64,000 nucleotides of DNA from assembly GCF_900111745.1 (NCBI RefSeq), contig NZ_FOIJ01000020.1, positions 1 to 64,000 on the forward strand. Direction: 5' to 3'. Source of the stretch: Stigmatella erecta (GTDB lineage Bacteria > Myxococcota > Myxococcia > Myxococcales > Myxococcaceae). A program made the translations under genes and the position numbers. The notes beneath the pieces were generated by a model. It worked only from the letters and a program-made list of their open reading frames with translations. It was not told the DNA's origin and searched no databases. Shown in pieces: positions 1 to 8,060 of the stretch (positions are counted from its first letter, which is position 1; each line of letters opens with the position of its first letter).

Positions 1-42
1 AAGATCACGGAATGTTCTGAATCGATCCGCACAGGTTAGGCG

Positions 43-936
43 TCAGCGGTCGACGCCCACCGGGTCCGGGGCTTTTCCAAAACACGCGATTAGCATGTCG
101 GTGAGCACCCTTACCTTTCGCGCCGGATGCGGACTTGGCGGCCGAATGACATAAATGCCTGCCAGCGGCGGCGGATAACGTGTCATGACCGGAACGAGCG
201 CACCGGAAGCGACATGGTCTTGGGTGATGCCCTCCGGAAGCCAGGCGATGCCGAGCCCTGCCAAAGCCGCTGCCATCAGCGCCGTACCGTTATCGGCTTT
301 GAAGCGTCCCAGTGGACGGATCGTGATGATCTTGTCACCATCTGTGAATTGCCAGGGTTCGGTGCCCTGCATCAGCGCCTGATGGACGGCGAGTTCATCT
401 GGCGTCTCCGGAGACCCATGCGCCTTGATGTACTCGGGGCTCGCCACAAGTCTCCCATAGATGGGTCCAACATGCCGCGCGATCAGGTTTGAATCCTTCA
501 GATAGCCAATCCGGATCGCGCAATCGAACCCCTCCGCGACGAGATCCACGAAGCGATCGCTATAGGAGGCGTGGAGGTGGAGCTGCGGATGGCGTCGTGC
601 CATGTCCGCGAGCACCGGAGCCAGGTGCGTTGGCCCGAAGGTCAGCGGCACGGCAACGCGCAGTCGCCCGCGAAGCTCACCGTCGGGCTGGATCAATTCT
701 CGGGCTGCGTCGATCTCGGCGCAGGCGCGCGCCGCATGATCGCGAAACGTGACGCCGGCTTCCGTGAGCGCCGCGCCGCGCGTGGTGCGCGAGAGCAACT
801 GCACGCCGAGTTCCGCTTCGAGCCGGGCAAGCTGACGGCTGACGATTGACTTGGAGACGCCAAGCCGTCGAGCGGCGGACGACACGCCTCCTGCATCGGC
901 CACTTCCACGAATGTCCTGAGCTCTTCGATATCCAA
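43..936 (-). CDS. LysR family transcriptional regulator
   Basis: DNA-binding regulator of the LysR family, acting in the cytoplasm on a nearby promoter. Residues 1-60 form the winged helix-turn-helix (ELRTFVEVADAGG, then SVSAARRLG-type helices and SRQLARLEAELG), and residues ~90-290 form the periplasmic-binding-like effector domain. I chose the TTG at 936 because it gives the usual N-terminus (DIEELRTF), a normal length of 297 aa, and a GGGGAA about 8 nt upstream; the open frame runs on to 1059 without family-like sequence. It is divergent from the isochorismatase-fold gene at 1086, the classic arrangement for a LysR protein controlling its neighbour. Codon use is less GC-biased than further downstream, suggesting a foreign origin. 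The effector is unknown. Confidence 0.9.
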   Translation of the reverse strand: MDIEELRTFVEVADAGGVSSAARRLGVSKSIVSRQLARLEAELGVQLLSRTTRGAALTEAGVTFRDHAARACAEIDAARELIQPDGELRGRLRVAVPLTFGPTHLAPVLADMARRHPQLHLHASYSDRFVDLVAEGFDCAIRIGYLKDSNLIARHVGPIYGRLVASPEYIKAHGSPETPDELAVHQALMQGTEPWQFTDGDKIITIRPLGRFKADNGTALMAAALAGLGIAWLPEGITQDHVASGALVPVMTRYPPPLAGIYVIRPPSPHPARKVRVLTDMLIACFGKAPDPVGVDR

Positions 937-980
937 TTCGGCGTTCCCCGTTCTGCGACACAGCTTAGCAGGAAGGGGCA

Positions 981-998
981 CTATCGCATCACGGATAG
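981..998. promoter_or_regulatory. Candidate LysR operator dyad
   Basis: CTATC-N8-GATAG is a perfect 5+5 dyad in the divergent gap between the LysR start (936) and the hydrolase start (1086). The position fits a LysR box, but the half-site spacing is one base shorter than the textbook ATC-N9-GAT form. It is inferred from symmetry and position only. Confidence 0.35.
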
Positions 999-1085
999 GA
1001 ACGGCAATAACCCCCTCAGGCAACGTCGCCGTTGGCGCATGTCCCCCGACCCACCTCACTTACAACGGCAGCAGAGGATGTATTC

Positions 1086-1733
1086 ATGACCTTTCGTAAT
1101 GGCCTTGCGTCGCTTCTTCGTCCCGAAGATTCGGTCCTCGTTCTGATTGACCACCAGCCTTTCCAGCTCACGAACCTGAACAGCCACGACCCGCACATGG
1201 CGGTCAATAATGCGGCAGCTTTGGCAAAGGCCGCCAAGCTCTTCGGCGTCCCGACCATTCTGACCAGCGTCATCGCCGAACGCGGCGGTCTTCTCTTCCC
1301 GCAGATCACCAACGTCTTCCCGGGTCAGGAGGTGATTGACAGGACCTTGCTCAACACCTGGCAGGACAAGAAGGTGGTCGATGCGGTGAAGGCGACGGGC
1401 CGCAAGCAACTGATCATCGCAGGCCTGTATACGGAGATCTGTGTCGCAATGCCGGTGATCCATGCCCTCGGCGAAGGCTGGGACGTGACTGTCATCACCG
1501 ATGCGTGCGGAGCGGTTTCGGTAGAGGCTCATCAGGTGGCCATCCAGCGCATGATCGCGGCCGGCGCGAACGTGATGACTTGGTTGGCACTTGCGTCTGA
1601 ATGGCACCGCGACCACGCGAGGACAGAGCACGCTGCCGGCCTCGTCGAACTGCTCAAGGACCATATGGCTGGTAGCGGCATCGCATTCCTGTGGGAGCAG
1701 CAGCTGCTCAATACGCCCGTGCCGAAAAGCTAA
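1086..1733 (+). CDS. Isochorismatase-fold cysteine hydrolase (YcaC-like)
   Basis: 215-aa cytoplasmic hydrolase of the isochorismatase superfamily, closest in style to YcaC. Visible landmarks are the catalytic Asp in LVLIDHQPFQ (D22) and the nucleophile in AGLYTEICVAMP (C119), in the usual order; the catalytic Lys was not assigned with certainty. The ATG at 1086 follows a purine-rich cagagga and leaves out 18 upstream residues of unlikely sequence. The substrate is unknown; members act on amides such as nicotinamide or N-carbamoyl compounds, or on isochorismate, and the YcaC branch is largely uncharacterised. It is probably controlled by the divergent LysR gene. It sits beside an IS91-type remnant and shows less GC-biased codon use, so horizontal transfer is likely. 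Confidence 0.88.
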   Translation: MTFRNGLASLLRPEDSVLVLIDHQPFQLTNLNSHDPHMAVNNAAALAKAAKLFGVPTILTSVIAERGGLLFPQITNVFPGQEVIDRTLLNTWQDKKVVDAVKATGRKQLIIAGLYTEICVAMPVIHALGEGWDVTVITDACGAVSVEAHQVAIQRMIAAGANVMTWLALASEWHRDHARTEHAAGLVELLKDHMAGSGIAFLWEQQLLNTPVPKS

Positions 1734-1883
1734 CTGATACCAGGGGACGGCGCGATCGCGAGAATGCCGACTGCTCATCGCAGGTTCGCCGTCCACCCTG
1801 CGGGCAAAAGCGATGGTCCAAGCTCGACGCAACGACGTTCACGAACATGGTTGCGCCAGCGCGGAAGGAGGAACCTTTGGAAG

Positions 1884-2097
1884 GAGCGCACACCCCGTTT
1901 GGATTGGGCCGGGCTACTCAAAAGGACGTTCGCCCTGGAGGTGTTGGCGTGCTGGAGGTGAGGAGGCAGGCTTAAGGGTGTTGGCGTCCGTGAAGGGAAC
2001 AGGAGGGGTGAGAGCGATTGTGGAGCACCTGGGGTTGCCCCCGGCGAGTGAGCACCTGGCCCCTGCGCGAGGGCCGCCCCAGAGCGCGGGGTGTTGA
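1884..2097 (+). pseudogene. IS91-family transposase, C-terminal remnant, frameshifted
   Basis: Two frames together read as the C-terminal end of an IS91/ISCR-type (Y2) transposase. From 1884 one frame gives RLDWAGLLKRTFALEVLAC. After a frameshift around 1952-1975 a second frame gives RVLASVKGTGGVRAIVEHL and then GLPP..., ending at a stop at 2097. In intact relatives these two stretches are joined by a CPRCGGR-like zinc-binding segment, which is exactly where the frame breaks. The N-terminal catalytic region is absent. It is a dead mobile-element scar next to the foreign-looking LysR/isochorismatase block. Family identity comes from recognition of the C-terminal pattern, not a search. Confidence 0.7.
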
Positions 2098-2322
2098 AGA
2101 ACAAGCCGCCCCAGCCAGCCAAGAGAGCCAGGCCCCTGCCGCGCCCCTCCTGGAAAGGCGGCTGGGGTAGGCGTGTCCCCCAAAGTGGCTGCGCGGCCTC
2201 TCCACCGGCTTGGCACACAGGCCACATGTCCCCCCTGCGGCCCCCGTCAGCGGCCCTCCTCGGCCTCTCTGCACCAGTCCTCACTCTCAACAGGCCTTCT
2301 CTCCGCCCTAGCGGAGTTCCCG
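2098..2322. other. Non-coding stretch after the IS remnant
   Basis: Continues the 1734-2322 gap. No frame gives a protein-like sequence; several C/G-rich runs are seen. It probably includes the end of the degraded insertion sequence. I see no clear terminal repeats. Confidence 0.4.
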
Positions 2323-3240
2323 CTACGGCGTGCCACGTGCCGCCAGCGCTCTGAGCCGTGGCTCGCCAATCATCGTGAGCATGTCGGTCCTCTCGGCCGT
2401 CCAGCCAAGTTCGGCCCGCGACCGGGGGGAGCGTGAGCGGCTCGACGAGGACAGGATCAATGCGCCGAACGGGCCCCATACCCTGGACGCCTCCTCGACC
2501 GAGAGGCTCCGGGTCTCACACCGCATATCGCGCGCGACGGCCTCCGCGATCCAGCGGTTCGGGATCTCACCTCCAACGGCGTGGTAGAGCGCGCCAGCCC
2601 CTCCTTGGGTGAGCGCCAGCCCGTAGAGACGGCACACGTCATCGATGTGGACGTGTGAGTAGCTGGCAAGCCCCTCGCCAACGTAGCAGGCCGCGCCCGT
2701 GAGGCCGACCGAGCGATAGACCATCGCCACGTGGCCATGATCGCCCGGCCCCCAGATCAGGGGCGGCCGGAGCACGATGCCTCGTACCCCTCGTGAAGGA
2801 GCCGCTCGGACGAGGCGCTCTGTTTCAATGCGGTGCGCCGCCAGTTCCTCGTGTTCGAAGACATCGTCCTCCGCGAAGCTGTCCTGACTCCAGGCACCGG
2901 CCGTGCGCTGGAGCATCACCCCGGTGCCCGAGGTGAAGAGGAACGTCTTGCCCGTTCCCACCAGTGCGCCGAGAAGCGACGAAACGGCGCGATACTCGGC
3001 TTCGGGTGCAAGCTGCGGGGCGAACACCACGGCGTCGCTTCGTCCCACCGTCTCGACGATGGTCTGGAGTGCATGCTCTGAAGCCAGATCACCGGCAATA
3101 GGCTCGATCCCTTCGGCCTGGAGACGCGTGGCGGCCTCTGCCGAGCGCACAAGACCCGAGACCTCGTACCCGCTGGCCGCGAAGTGCCGTGCGAGAGCGC
3201 CCCCGACGAAGCCCGCAGCGCCGATGACAGCGATTCTCAT
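2323..3240 (-). CDS. NAD(P)-dependent epimerase/dehydratase family protein
   Basis: 305-aa atypical/extended short-chain dehydrogenase. It starts with a Rossmann fold (MRIAVIGAAGFVGGALAR, GxxGxxG), followed by a SGLVRS turn where NADP-type enzymes carry Arg, and a substrate domain with RPPLIWGPGDHG, typical of NAD-dependent epimerases. The catalytic Tyr-Lys pair is not obvious, so it may act as a reductase of the NmrA/DFR type or as a redox sensor. Its ATG overlaps the stop of the upstream SDR gene by four bases (ATGA at 3237-3240), so the two are translationally coupled. Substrate unknown. Confidence 0.88.
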   Translation of the reverse strand: MRIAVIGAAGFVGGALARHFAASGYEVSGLVRSAEAATRLQAEGIEPIAGDLASEHALQTIVETVGRSDAVVFAPQLAPEAEYRAVSSLLGALVGTGKTFLFTSGTGVMLQRTAGAWSQDSFAEDDVFEHEELAAHRIETERLVRAAPSRGVRGIVLRPPLIWGPGDHGHVAMVYRSVGLTGAACYVGEGLASYSHVHIDDVCRLYGLALTQGGAGALYHAVGGEIPNRWIAEAVARDMRCETRSLSVEEASRVWGPFGALILSSSSRSRSPRSRAELGWTAERTDMLTMIGEPRLRALAARGTP

Positions 3241-4004
3241 GCCACGCCCAGGCCGCCATCGATCCCGATGATCTGGCCGGTCAGCCAGGTCACGGATGGA
3301 TCGGCGAGCGTGACGATCCAGTGCGCGACCTCCTCACTCGTGCCCATGCGGGCGAGCGGAACTGTCCGGAGAATCTGCTCCTTGGCGGCCTCGAACATCT
3401 CCTTGGGCATCGGGATCTTGGCGATGCCGGGCGTCATGGTCGGCCCCGGCGAGATCGCGTTCACACGCACCCCGTGCCGGGCGAGTTCGAGCGCCCAGGC
3501 GCGCGTCAGGGACTCGACGGCACCTTTCGTCGCGGCGTAGATCGACTGGTCGGCCATCGCCTTGTGGGCGGAGGTGCTGCTGACGTTGACGATCGTGCCC
3601 TTGCTGTCCTTGAGCGCGGCGAGCGCGGCCTGGGCCAGAAAGACCGTGCCGAAGACGTTGACCTCGAATTGACGGCGCATCATTTCCTCGCCCGAGGCTT
3701 CGAGCGGCGCGAACGTGTAGATGCCCGCGGTGTTGACCAGTCCGTCGAGCCGCCTGGCCTCGGCGAGGACGGCCGCCACCGCGGCATCGACCTCGGAACG
3801 CCTCGTCACATCCGCGCGGAGCCAGCGAACCTCCGGGTGGCGCTCGCGGGCGGAGGCAAGCGTGGACTCGCTGCTGGTGAGCCCGTACACGGCCGCGCCC
3901 CTCTGCCTCAGGGCGACGGCTGCAGCCTCGCCAATCCCGGAGCTGGCGCCGCTGACGAGGAAGACACTTCCTTCGAATGGCTTCATGACCGGCACAATGC
4001 CCAC
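3237..4004 (-). CDS. SDR family oxidoreductase
   Basis: Classical short-chain dehydrogenase, 255 aa as called (249 aa if translation begins at the second Met, 3986). Landmarks in order: cofactor loop GASSGIG near residue 20; LVNTAGIY (NNAG-type motif); catalytic Ser in NVSSTSAH; YAATK (Tyr-X3-Lys) near residue 158; and PGPTMTPG after the last beta strand. It likely oxidises or reduces a small carbonyl or alcohol with NAD(P). First gene of a two-gene operon with the epimerase-like gene and divergent from a LysR regulator at 4081, which probably controls both. Confidence 0.93.
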   Translation of the reverse strand: MGIVPVMKPFEGSVFLVSGASSGIGEAAAVALRQRGAAVYGLTSSESTLASARERHPEVRWLRADVTRRSEVDAAVAAVLAEARRLDGLVNTAGIYTFAPLEASGEEMMRRQFEVNVFGTVFLAQAALAALKDSKGTIVNVSSTSAHKAMADQSIYAATKGAVESLTRAWALELARHGVRVNAISPGPTMTPGIAKIPMPKEMFEAAKEQILRTVPLARMGTSEEVAHWIVTLADPSVTWLTGQIIGIDGGLGVA

Positions 4005-4045
4005 GGTGCTTCCTTCGCAGTAGGCGCGATGAGCGAGAGTGAGTT

Positions 4046-4060
4046 TTGCAGTTCGCGTAA
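4046..4060. promoter_or_regulatory. Candidate LysR box
   Basis: TTGC-N7-GTAA, a T-N11-A arrangement, lies between the SDR gene and the divergent LysR gene, 21 nt upstream of the LysR start. Three of four half-site positions are symmetric. Assigned by motif and position only. Confidence 0.4.
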
Positions 4061-4080
4061 CAATCCGTCAGCATCGGTCC

Positions 4081-4980
4081 ATGGACCTTCTCGTGAGGAT
4101 GGCGACCTTCGTCCGCGTGATCGAGGCCGGCAGCCTGTCGGCGGCGGCCAAGCAGCTCCGGCTCTCGACAGCGGCGGTCAGCCGGCACATCACGGCGCTC
4201 GAGCAGGAGGTCGCGACGCCGCTCCTGGCGCGGACCACGCGCCGGATGACCGTGACCGCGGCGGGCCAGCAGTACTACGAGCGATGCCTGCGAGTCCTGC
4301 GCGAGGTCGATGAGGCCCAGTCGATCGGCTGGGGCGGCGGCCTCGAGGGGTTGCTCCGGATCAGCCTGCCCGTCACCGTTGGCTTCCTGGCAGGAGCGTC
4401 GCTCTTGCGGTCACTGGCCAGGAAGCATCCAGGGCTCCGGCTCGACGTGCGGCTCGAGGACCGGTTGATCGATCTCGTGCTCGAGGACGTCGACGTCGCG
4501 ATCCGGGTCGCGGCCAAGCCTCCGCTGTCGACGGAGATCGTGGCGCGGCTGCTGTCCCGCTGGCACCGTGTCGTCGTCGCGTCGCCTCACTACGTCCGGA
4601 GCCACGGCGAGCCGAAGACGCCCGCCGCGCTCGCATCCCACGAGTCCCTCTCACCCGTCCGTGACGCGGCGGCCGAGGTCTGGACGCTCGTGAACGGGGC
4701 GTCCACCGCCCGCGTCCGGATGAAGGTTCGCTGCTCGTGCAATGCGGGGCACTTGCTCCGTGAGCTTGCCCTCGATGGGCTCGGTGTCGCGTTGCTTCCG
4801 CACTGGTTCGTCGCCGCCGATCTCCAGAGCCAGCGGTTGCGGCAGCTCCTGCCGGGATGGCAGTCGGAGCCGGTCGAGGTGTATGCCCTCTACCGGGCTT
4901 CCCACCGCCATGAGCCGCGTGTCCGGCTCCTGGTCGAGCATCTGCGCGCTGCGTACGCCGAGAGCGAGCAGAACGCCTGA
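4081..4980 (+). CDS. LysR family transcriptional regulator
   Basis: 299-aa LysR protein. It begins MDLLVRMATFVRVIEAGS, with wHTH residues 1-60 (SAAAKQLRLSTAAVSRHI) and an effector domain from ~88. The ATG at 4081 is chosen because it gives the standard family N-terminus; the in-frame ATG at 4039 adds 14 unlikely residues that would cover the divergent promoter. It belongs to the subgroup (CrgA/DmlR-like) that often sits divergently from SDR genes. It likely regulates the 3237-4004/2323-3240 operon. No strong Shine-Dalgarno is visible. Confidence 0.92.
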   Translation: MDLLVRMATFVRVIEAGSLSAAAKQLRLSTAAVSRHITALEQEVATPLLARTTRRMTVTAAGQQYYERCLRVLREVDEAQSIGWGGGLEGLLRISLPVTVGFLAGASLLRSLARKHPGLRLDVRLEDRLIDLVLEDVDVAIRVAAKPPLSTEIVARLLSRWHRVVVASPHYVRSHGEPKTPAALASHESLSPVRDAAAEVWTLVNGASTARVRMKVRCSCNAGHLLRELALDGLGVALLPHWFVAADLQSQRLRQLLPGWQSEPVEVYALYRASHRHEPRVRLLVEHLRAAYAESEQNA

Positions 4981-5099
4981 GTGGAGGCTCGCCCCGTCCT
5001 TATTTTTGCATCATTTCTCACGCTTACGGCTCACACCCGCAGGTTGTGAAAAACCTCGGCGCACACTCCGTGCATCGCAGACAAATACTGGATTTTTCC

Positions 5100-6404
5100 A
5101 TGATGAACAAACTCGCGGCAGCTGTCCTGGGAGTGGGCTTCCTCTGGAGCGGGGGCACGGCCCACGCCTACATCTACAACGAGCGGATGTGCAGCTACGG
5201 CGCCGCCAGTCCCCTCTGGAATGTCGGCAGCACCATGACCGTCGACTTCACGGCGGGCGCGGCGATGTCGGCCTCCGGCACCAGCGTCGTCCCCGTGGAC
5301 TTCTACCTGTCCCCTACGAGCACGGTGACGTCCTCCAGCATCTTTCTCAAGACCAGCCTGAAGGCCACCATCACCTCTCCCGGCCCCAGCTGCTCGGCCA
5401 TGGCCCATGACACCCTGAGCCTGCCCGCGACGACGAACGGCTCCTGCTTCGCGCTGGGCAACTATTACCTCATCGCCAAGACGGGGACGTCCCAGCTCGC
5501 CTCCTTGCAGGGCATTCAGGCCGTGGGCCACCCGACGATCACCGGCTTCTCGCCCCTGACGGCGCCCGTGGGGGGCCTCGTCACCCTCACGGGAACGAGC
5601 TTCGACAGCCAGACCGCCGTCTATTTCAACGGCGTGGCCGCCGCGCGCTCCATCGTGAACGCGACGACGCTCGTGGCCCAGGTGCCCTCGGGCGCCACGA
5701 CCGGCAAGATCCGGGTCAGCCGGGCCGGCTCGACCACCACCTTCTGCAACCTGCCGCAGACCTCCGGCGCGACCTTCACCGTCGACCCGTATTGCCAGTC
5801 GACCGCCAGCTACAACAGCTACGGCGCCATCGACTACGTGGCCTCGTCCGAGTTCACGAACAACACGATCGGGCTCGGCACTTGCCCCAACTACACCAAC
5901 AACACCCCGTACGTCGTGTCCGCCACGGCGGGCCAGGTGGGCAAGGAGATCGACATCCAGTTCGGCTCCTGTGGCCAGCCCAACTACGAGAAGCTCTTCA
6001 AGATGTACGTGGACTGGAATGGCGACAATGACTTCACGGATCCGGGCGAGTTCCTCATCGACGCGCCGTCCGTCTCCAGTGATGTCCTGTACACCATCAC
6101 CCTCAACATCCCGACGACGGTGCTGCCGGGCACCAAGCGCATGCGCTTCATCGTCGCCGTCCACGATGACGCCGGGACGAACCCGGCGAGCGTCTCCTCG
6201 TGCGGCGCGTACAACTTCGGCGAGACCGAGGACTACCTGCTCAACATTGCCCCTGCCCCCGCCTTCGCGCCCACCACTCGCGGCTCGGAGCAGCCCCACG
6301 CGGAGCTGACGGTCTCGCGTGGAGAGGAGTCACCCTCGGTGCGGTTCGGCCTGGACGCCACCTCCCTCCCGGCCCTGCGCTTCACCCTGCCCGGACAGCC
6401 GTAG
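5100..6404 (+). CDS. Secreted IPT/TIG and GEVED domain protein
   Basis: 434-aa exported protein. Residues 1-21 (KLAAAVLGVGFLWSGG...AHA) are a signal peptide. The middle part (~140-225) is an IPT/TIG immunoglobulin-like domain (ITGFSPLTAPVGGLVTLTG). Residues ~230-385 match a GEVED domain: VDWNGDNDFTDPGE, then FGETEDYLLNI. Such domains are found in large secreted adhesins and enzymes; here no catalytic domain accompanies them. The start is ATG 5100 (a second ATG at 5103); the frame opens earlier at 5046 but lacks a signal peptide there. The upstream gap 4981-5099 is AT-richer than its surroundings and may hold the promoter. Convergent with the lipoprotein gene at 6473, with a hairpin between them. 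Function: surface or matrix protein (inference). Confidence 0.85.
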   Translation: MMNKLAAAVLGVGFLWSGGTAHAYIYNERMCSYGAASPLWNVGSTMTVDFTAGAAMSASGTSVVPVDFYLSPTSTVTSSSIFLKTSLKATITSPGPSCSAMAHDTLSLPATTNGSCFALGNYYLIAKTGTSQLASLQGIQAVGHPTITGFSPLTAPVGGLVTLTGTSFDSQTAVYFNGVAAARSIVNATTLVAQVPSGATTGKIRVSRAGSTTTFCNLPQTSGATFTVDPYCQSTASYNSYGAIDYVASSEFTNNTIGLGTCPNYTNNTPYVVSATAGQVGKEIDIQFGSCGQPNYEKLFKMYVDWNGDNDFTDPGEFLIDAPSVSSDVLYTITLNIPTTVLPGTKRMRFIVAVHDDAGTNPASVSSCGAYNFGETEDYLLNIAPAPAFAPTTRGSEQPHAELTVSRGEESPSVRFGLDATSLPALRFTLPGQP

Positions 6405-6428
6405 TCCGGCGGCCCTGCGCGTCCCGCC

Positions 6429-6451
6429 GTGTGCCTCCGCGCGAGGCACAC
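6429..6451. terminator. Hairpin terminator between convergent genes
   Basis: Perfect 9-bp stem GTGTGCCTC/GAGGCACAC with a 5-nt loop (CGCGC), in the 68-nt gap between two convergent genes. There is no T-tract on either side, as is common in high-GC genomes. Probably works in both directions. Confidence 0.65.
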
Positions 6452-6472
6452 CTCACCCTGCAAGAGGGGGGC

Positions 6473-7855
6473 TTATTCGGTGAGGGTGAACCGGACCGGG
6501 ACGGTGAAGGCCGCGGAGTTGCGGCCCGTGAGCGTCACGTCCGCCTCATAGCTCCCTGGGGGCAGATCCCCTTGGACGATGATGTGGAAGCGCGAGACGG
6601 TCCCCGTCTCCATCCAGACCGGGAAGGCCTGAGGGCACGTGGAGAACACACACGAGAGCCACTCGCCCAGGGCAATGAACGGCGTGGTAATGGCGATGGG
6701 GACCGCGAGGAAGGGGGCGGCGATCCCCGCCTCGCCCACGGTGTCCCAGAGCTGCTCGACGGCCGTCTCCACCTCTCCAATCGCGACGCGGACCGCCTCC
6801 TTGCCGCTGCCGGTGACCTGAAGATCCGAGAGCACCGCCTGACCGCTCAGCGTTTTCTCCCGGAAGATCACCGGGACCAGCCCGCGCTGGTTCTTCTTCA
6901 GCGTGAGGGGCGTCGCGTCATAGGACACCTCGAGCTCCGCCGGAATGAGCAGCCCAGGCTCCGTCACGGCCTGGGTGAGCCGGAAGGTGTCCGCGCTCCG
7001 CACGGTACCGGGCTGGACGGTGATCTTCGCCTCGAGCCCCATCACCGCGCTGGGCAGCGGTGAGGCAGCGGCCAGCGCGGGCGAGGTGAGCGAGCCCGCG
7101 CTCACCTTGCCTCCGAGTGCGAACCCGTCGTACTCGAGCGTGCTCGACGTCACCTCGAGGCGGGAGGCACCATCCCAATACATCTGTCTCGCGGAGGTGA
7201 GCGTCACGCTCCCAGGGAGGGCGGTGTTACCCGTGGCAGTGACCAGGACTCCGCGGGTGAAGCCTGAGAGGCTCAGGTTCCTCGGGGACACGCTCGCGGC
7301 GTCCGAGAAGAACAGGGCGCTCTTCGCGTCACTCCAGTTCTCGGGGAAGGTGACCTGGGGCTTGGTGCCACCGCTGACAGATGCGGTGCTCAGCTCGACG
7401 GCGGGCGAGGCGGTTCCGTCCTCCAGGTGGGTGCGCGTGGCGACGGCTCGAATCTCCACCTGCCCCAGCGTACCGCCGGCGATATGGATCCGCTGGCCTT
7501 CCAGCACGAGGAGCCCCGTCTCGGCTCCGACCTGGGCGTCCGCGAAGAAGAGGTAGTGCTTGTTGTCCGGGAAGAGGGGCCCTGTGACGAAAACGCCGGA
7601 GTCAACCTGCCCCCGCCCCTTTCCGCTGATGTGGATGGGGTTGCCGGAGAGCTCGAAGGTGGCCGGCACGCCGCGGGGGCGCCCCGTGTTCTCGGCCGTC
7701 CAGCGGGCGCGGCGTTGATCGAGCGTCTCGGGGGGCTGGTTCTCATCGTCCGGCCCTGCTCCCACAGCGGGGCCGGAGGAATCACCACACCCCAGTGAGC
7801 CCAGGAGGGTGAGCACGGCACACACCGGCGCCAGGAATCGGATCAGGTTCCGCAT
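6473..7855 (-). CDS. Lipoprotein of unknown function
   Basis: 460-aa predicted lipoprotein: signal peptide with lipobox LGSLGC, Cys about residue 23, followed by a Gly/Asp/Pro linker. The rest is beta-rich with many ST-rich strands, ending in an Ig-like segment (GSYEADVTLTGRNSAAF). Odd point: around residues 375-415 there is a hydrophobic, Ala/Ile/Pro-rich stretch with two Cys (CVFSTC) inside an otherwise soluble domain, which could be a membrane-inserting hairpin. Monocistronic. No family recognised. It could be a surface sensor or adhesin. Confidence 0.75.
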   Translation of the reverse strand: MRNLIRFLAPVCAVLTLLGSLGCGDSSGPAVGAGPDDENQPPETLDQRRARWTAENTGRPRGVPATFELSGNPIHISGKGRGQVDSGVFVTGPLFPDNKHYLFFADAQVGAETGLLVLEGQRIHIAGGTLGQVEIRAVATRTHLEDGTASPAVELSTASVSGGTKPQVTFPENWSDAKSALFFSDAASVSPRNLSLSGFTRGVLVTATGNTALPGSVTLTSARQMYWDGASRLEVTSSTLEYDGFALGGKVSAGSLTSPALAAASPLPSAVMGLEAKITVQPGTVRSADTFRLTQAVTEPGLLIPAELEVSYDATPLTLKKNQRGLVPVIFREKTLSGQAVLSDLQVTGSGKEAVRVAIGEVETAVEQLWDTVGEAGIAAPFLAVPIAITTPFIALGEWLSCVFSTCPQAFPVWMETGTVSRFHIIVQGDLPPGSYEADVTLTGRNSAAFTVPVRFTLTE

Positions 7856-8060
7856 GAACTCTCCATCACAGCCGGCCCACTGTTGACCGGTGTATTGTCC
7901 GTGGGCAGACGTTCTGGATCATGCCGCAGTGCGCAGAACCTCAGTCAGGCGCTGCGAGCCGAATGCCAACGGCCCAGCGGGGAGATCGCGCCAGTCGAAG
8001 CAAGGGTCTGCAGAAGGGGGCTGGCCGACAGTAGACTTCCGGGACGTGAAGCCGGTCTTG

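Noticed and set aside
1775-2479. Minus-strand frame across the IS remnant
   Set aside because: Pro/Arg-rich with no family features; overlaps the epimerase gene 3' end in a different frame.
5031-6299. Long minus-strand frame opposite the GEVED protein
   Set aside because: Arg/Gly/Val shadow composition without motifs; the plus frame has signal peptide, IPT and GEVED domains.
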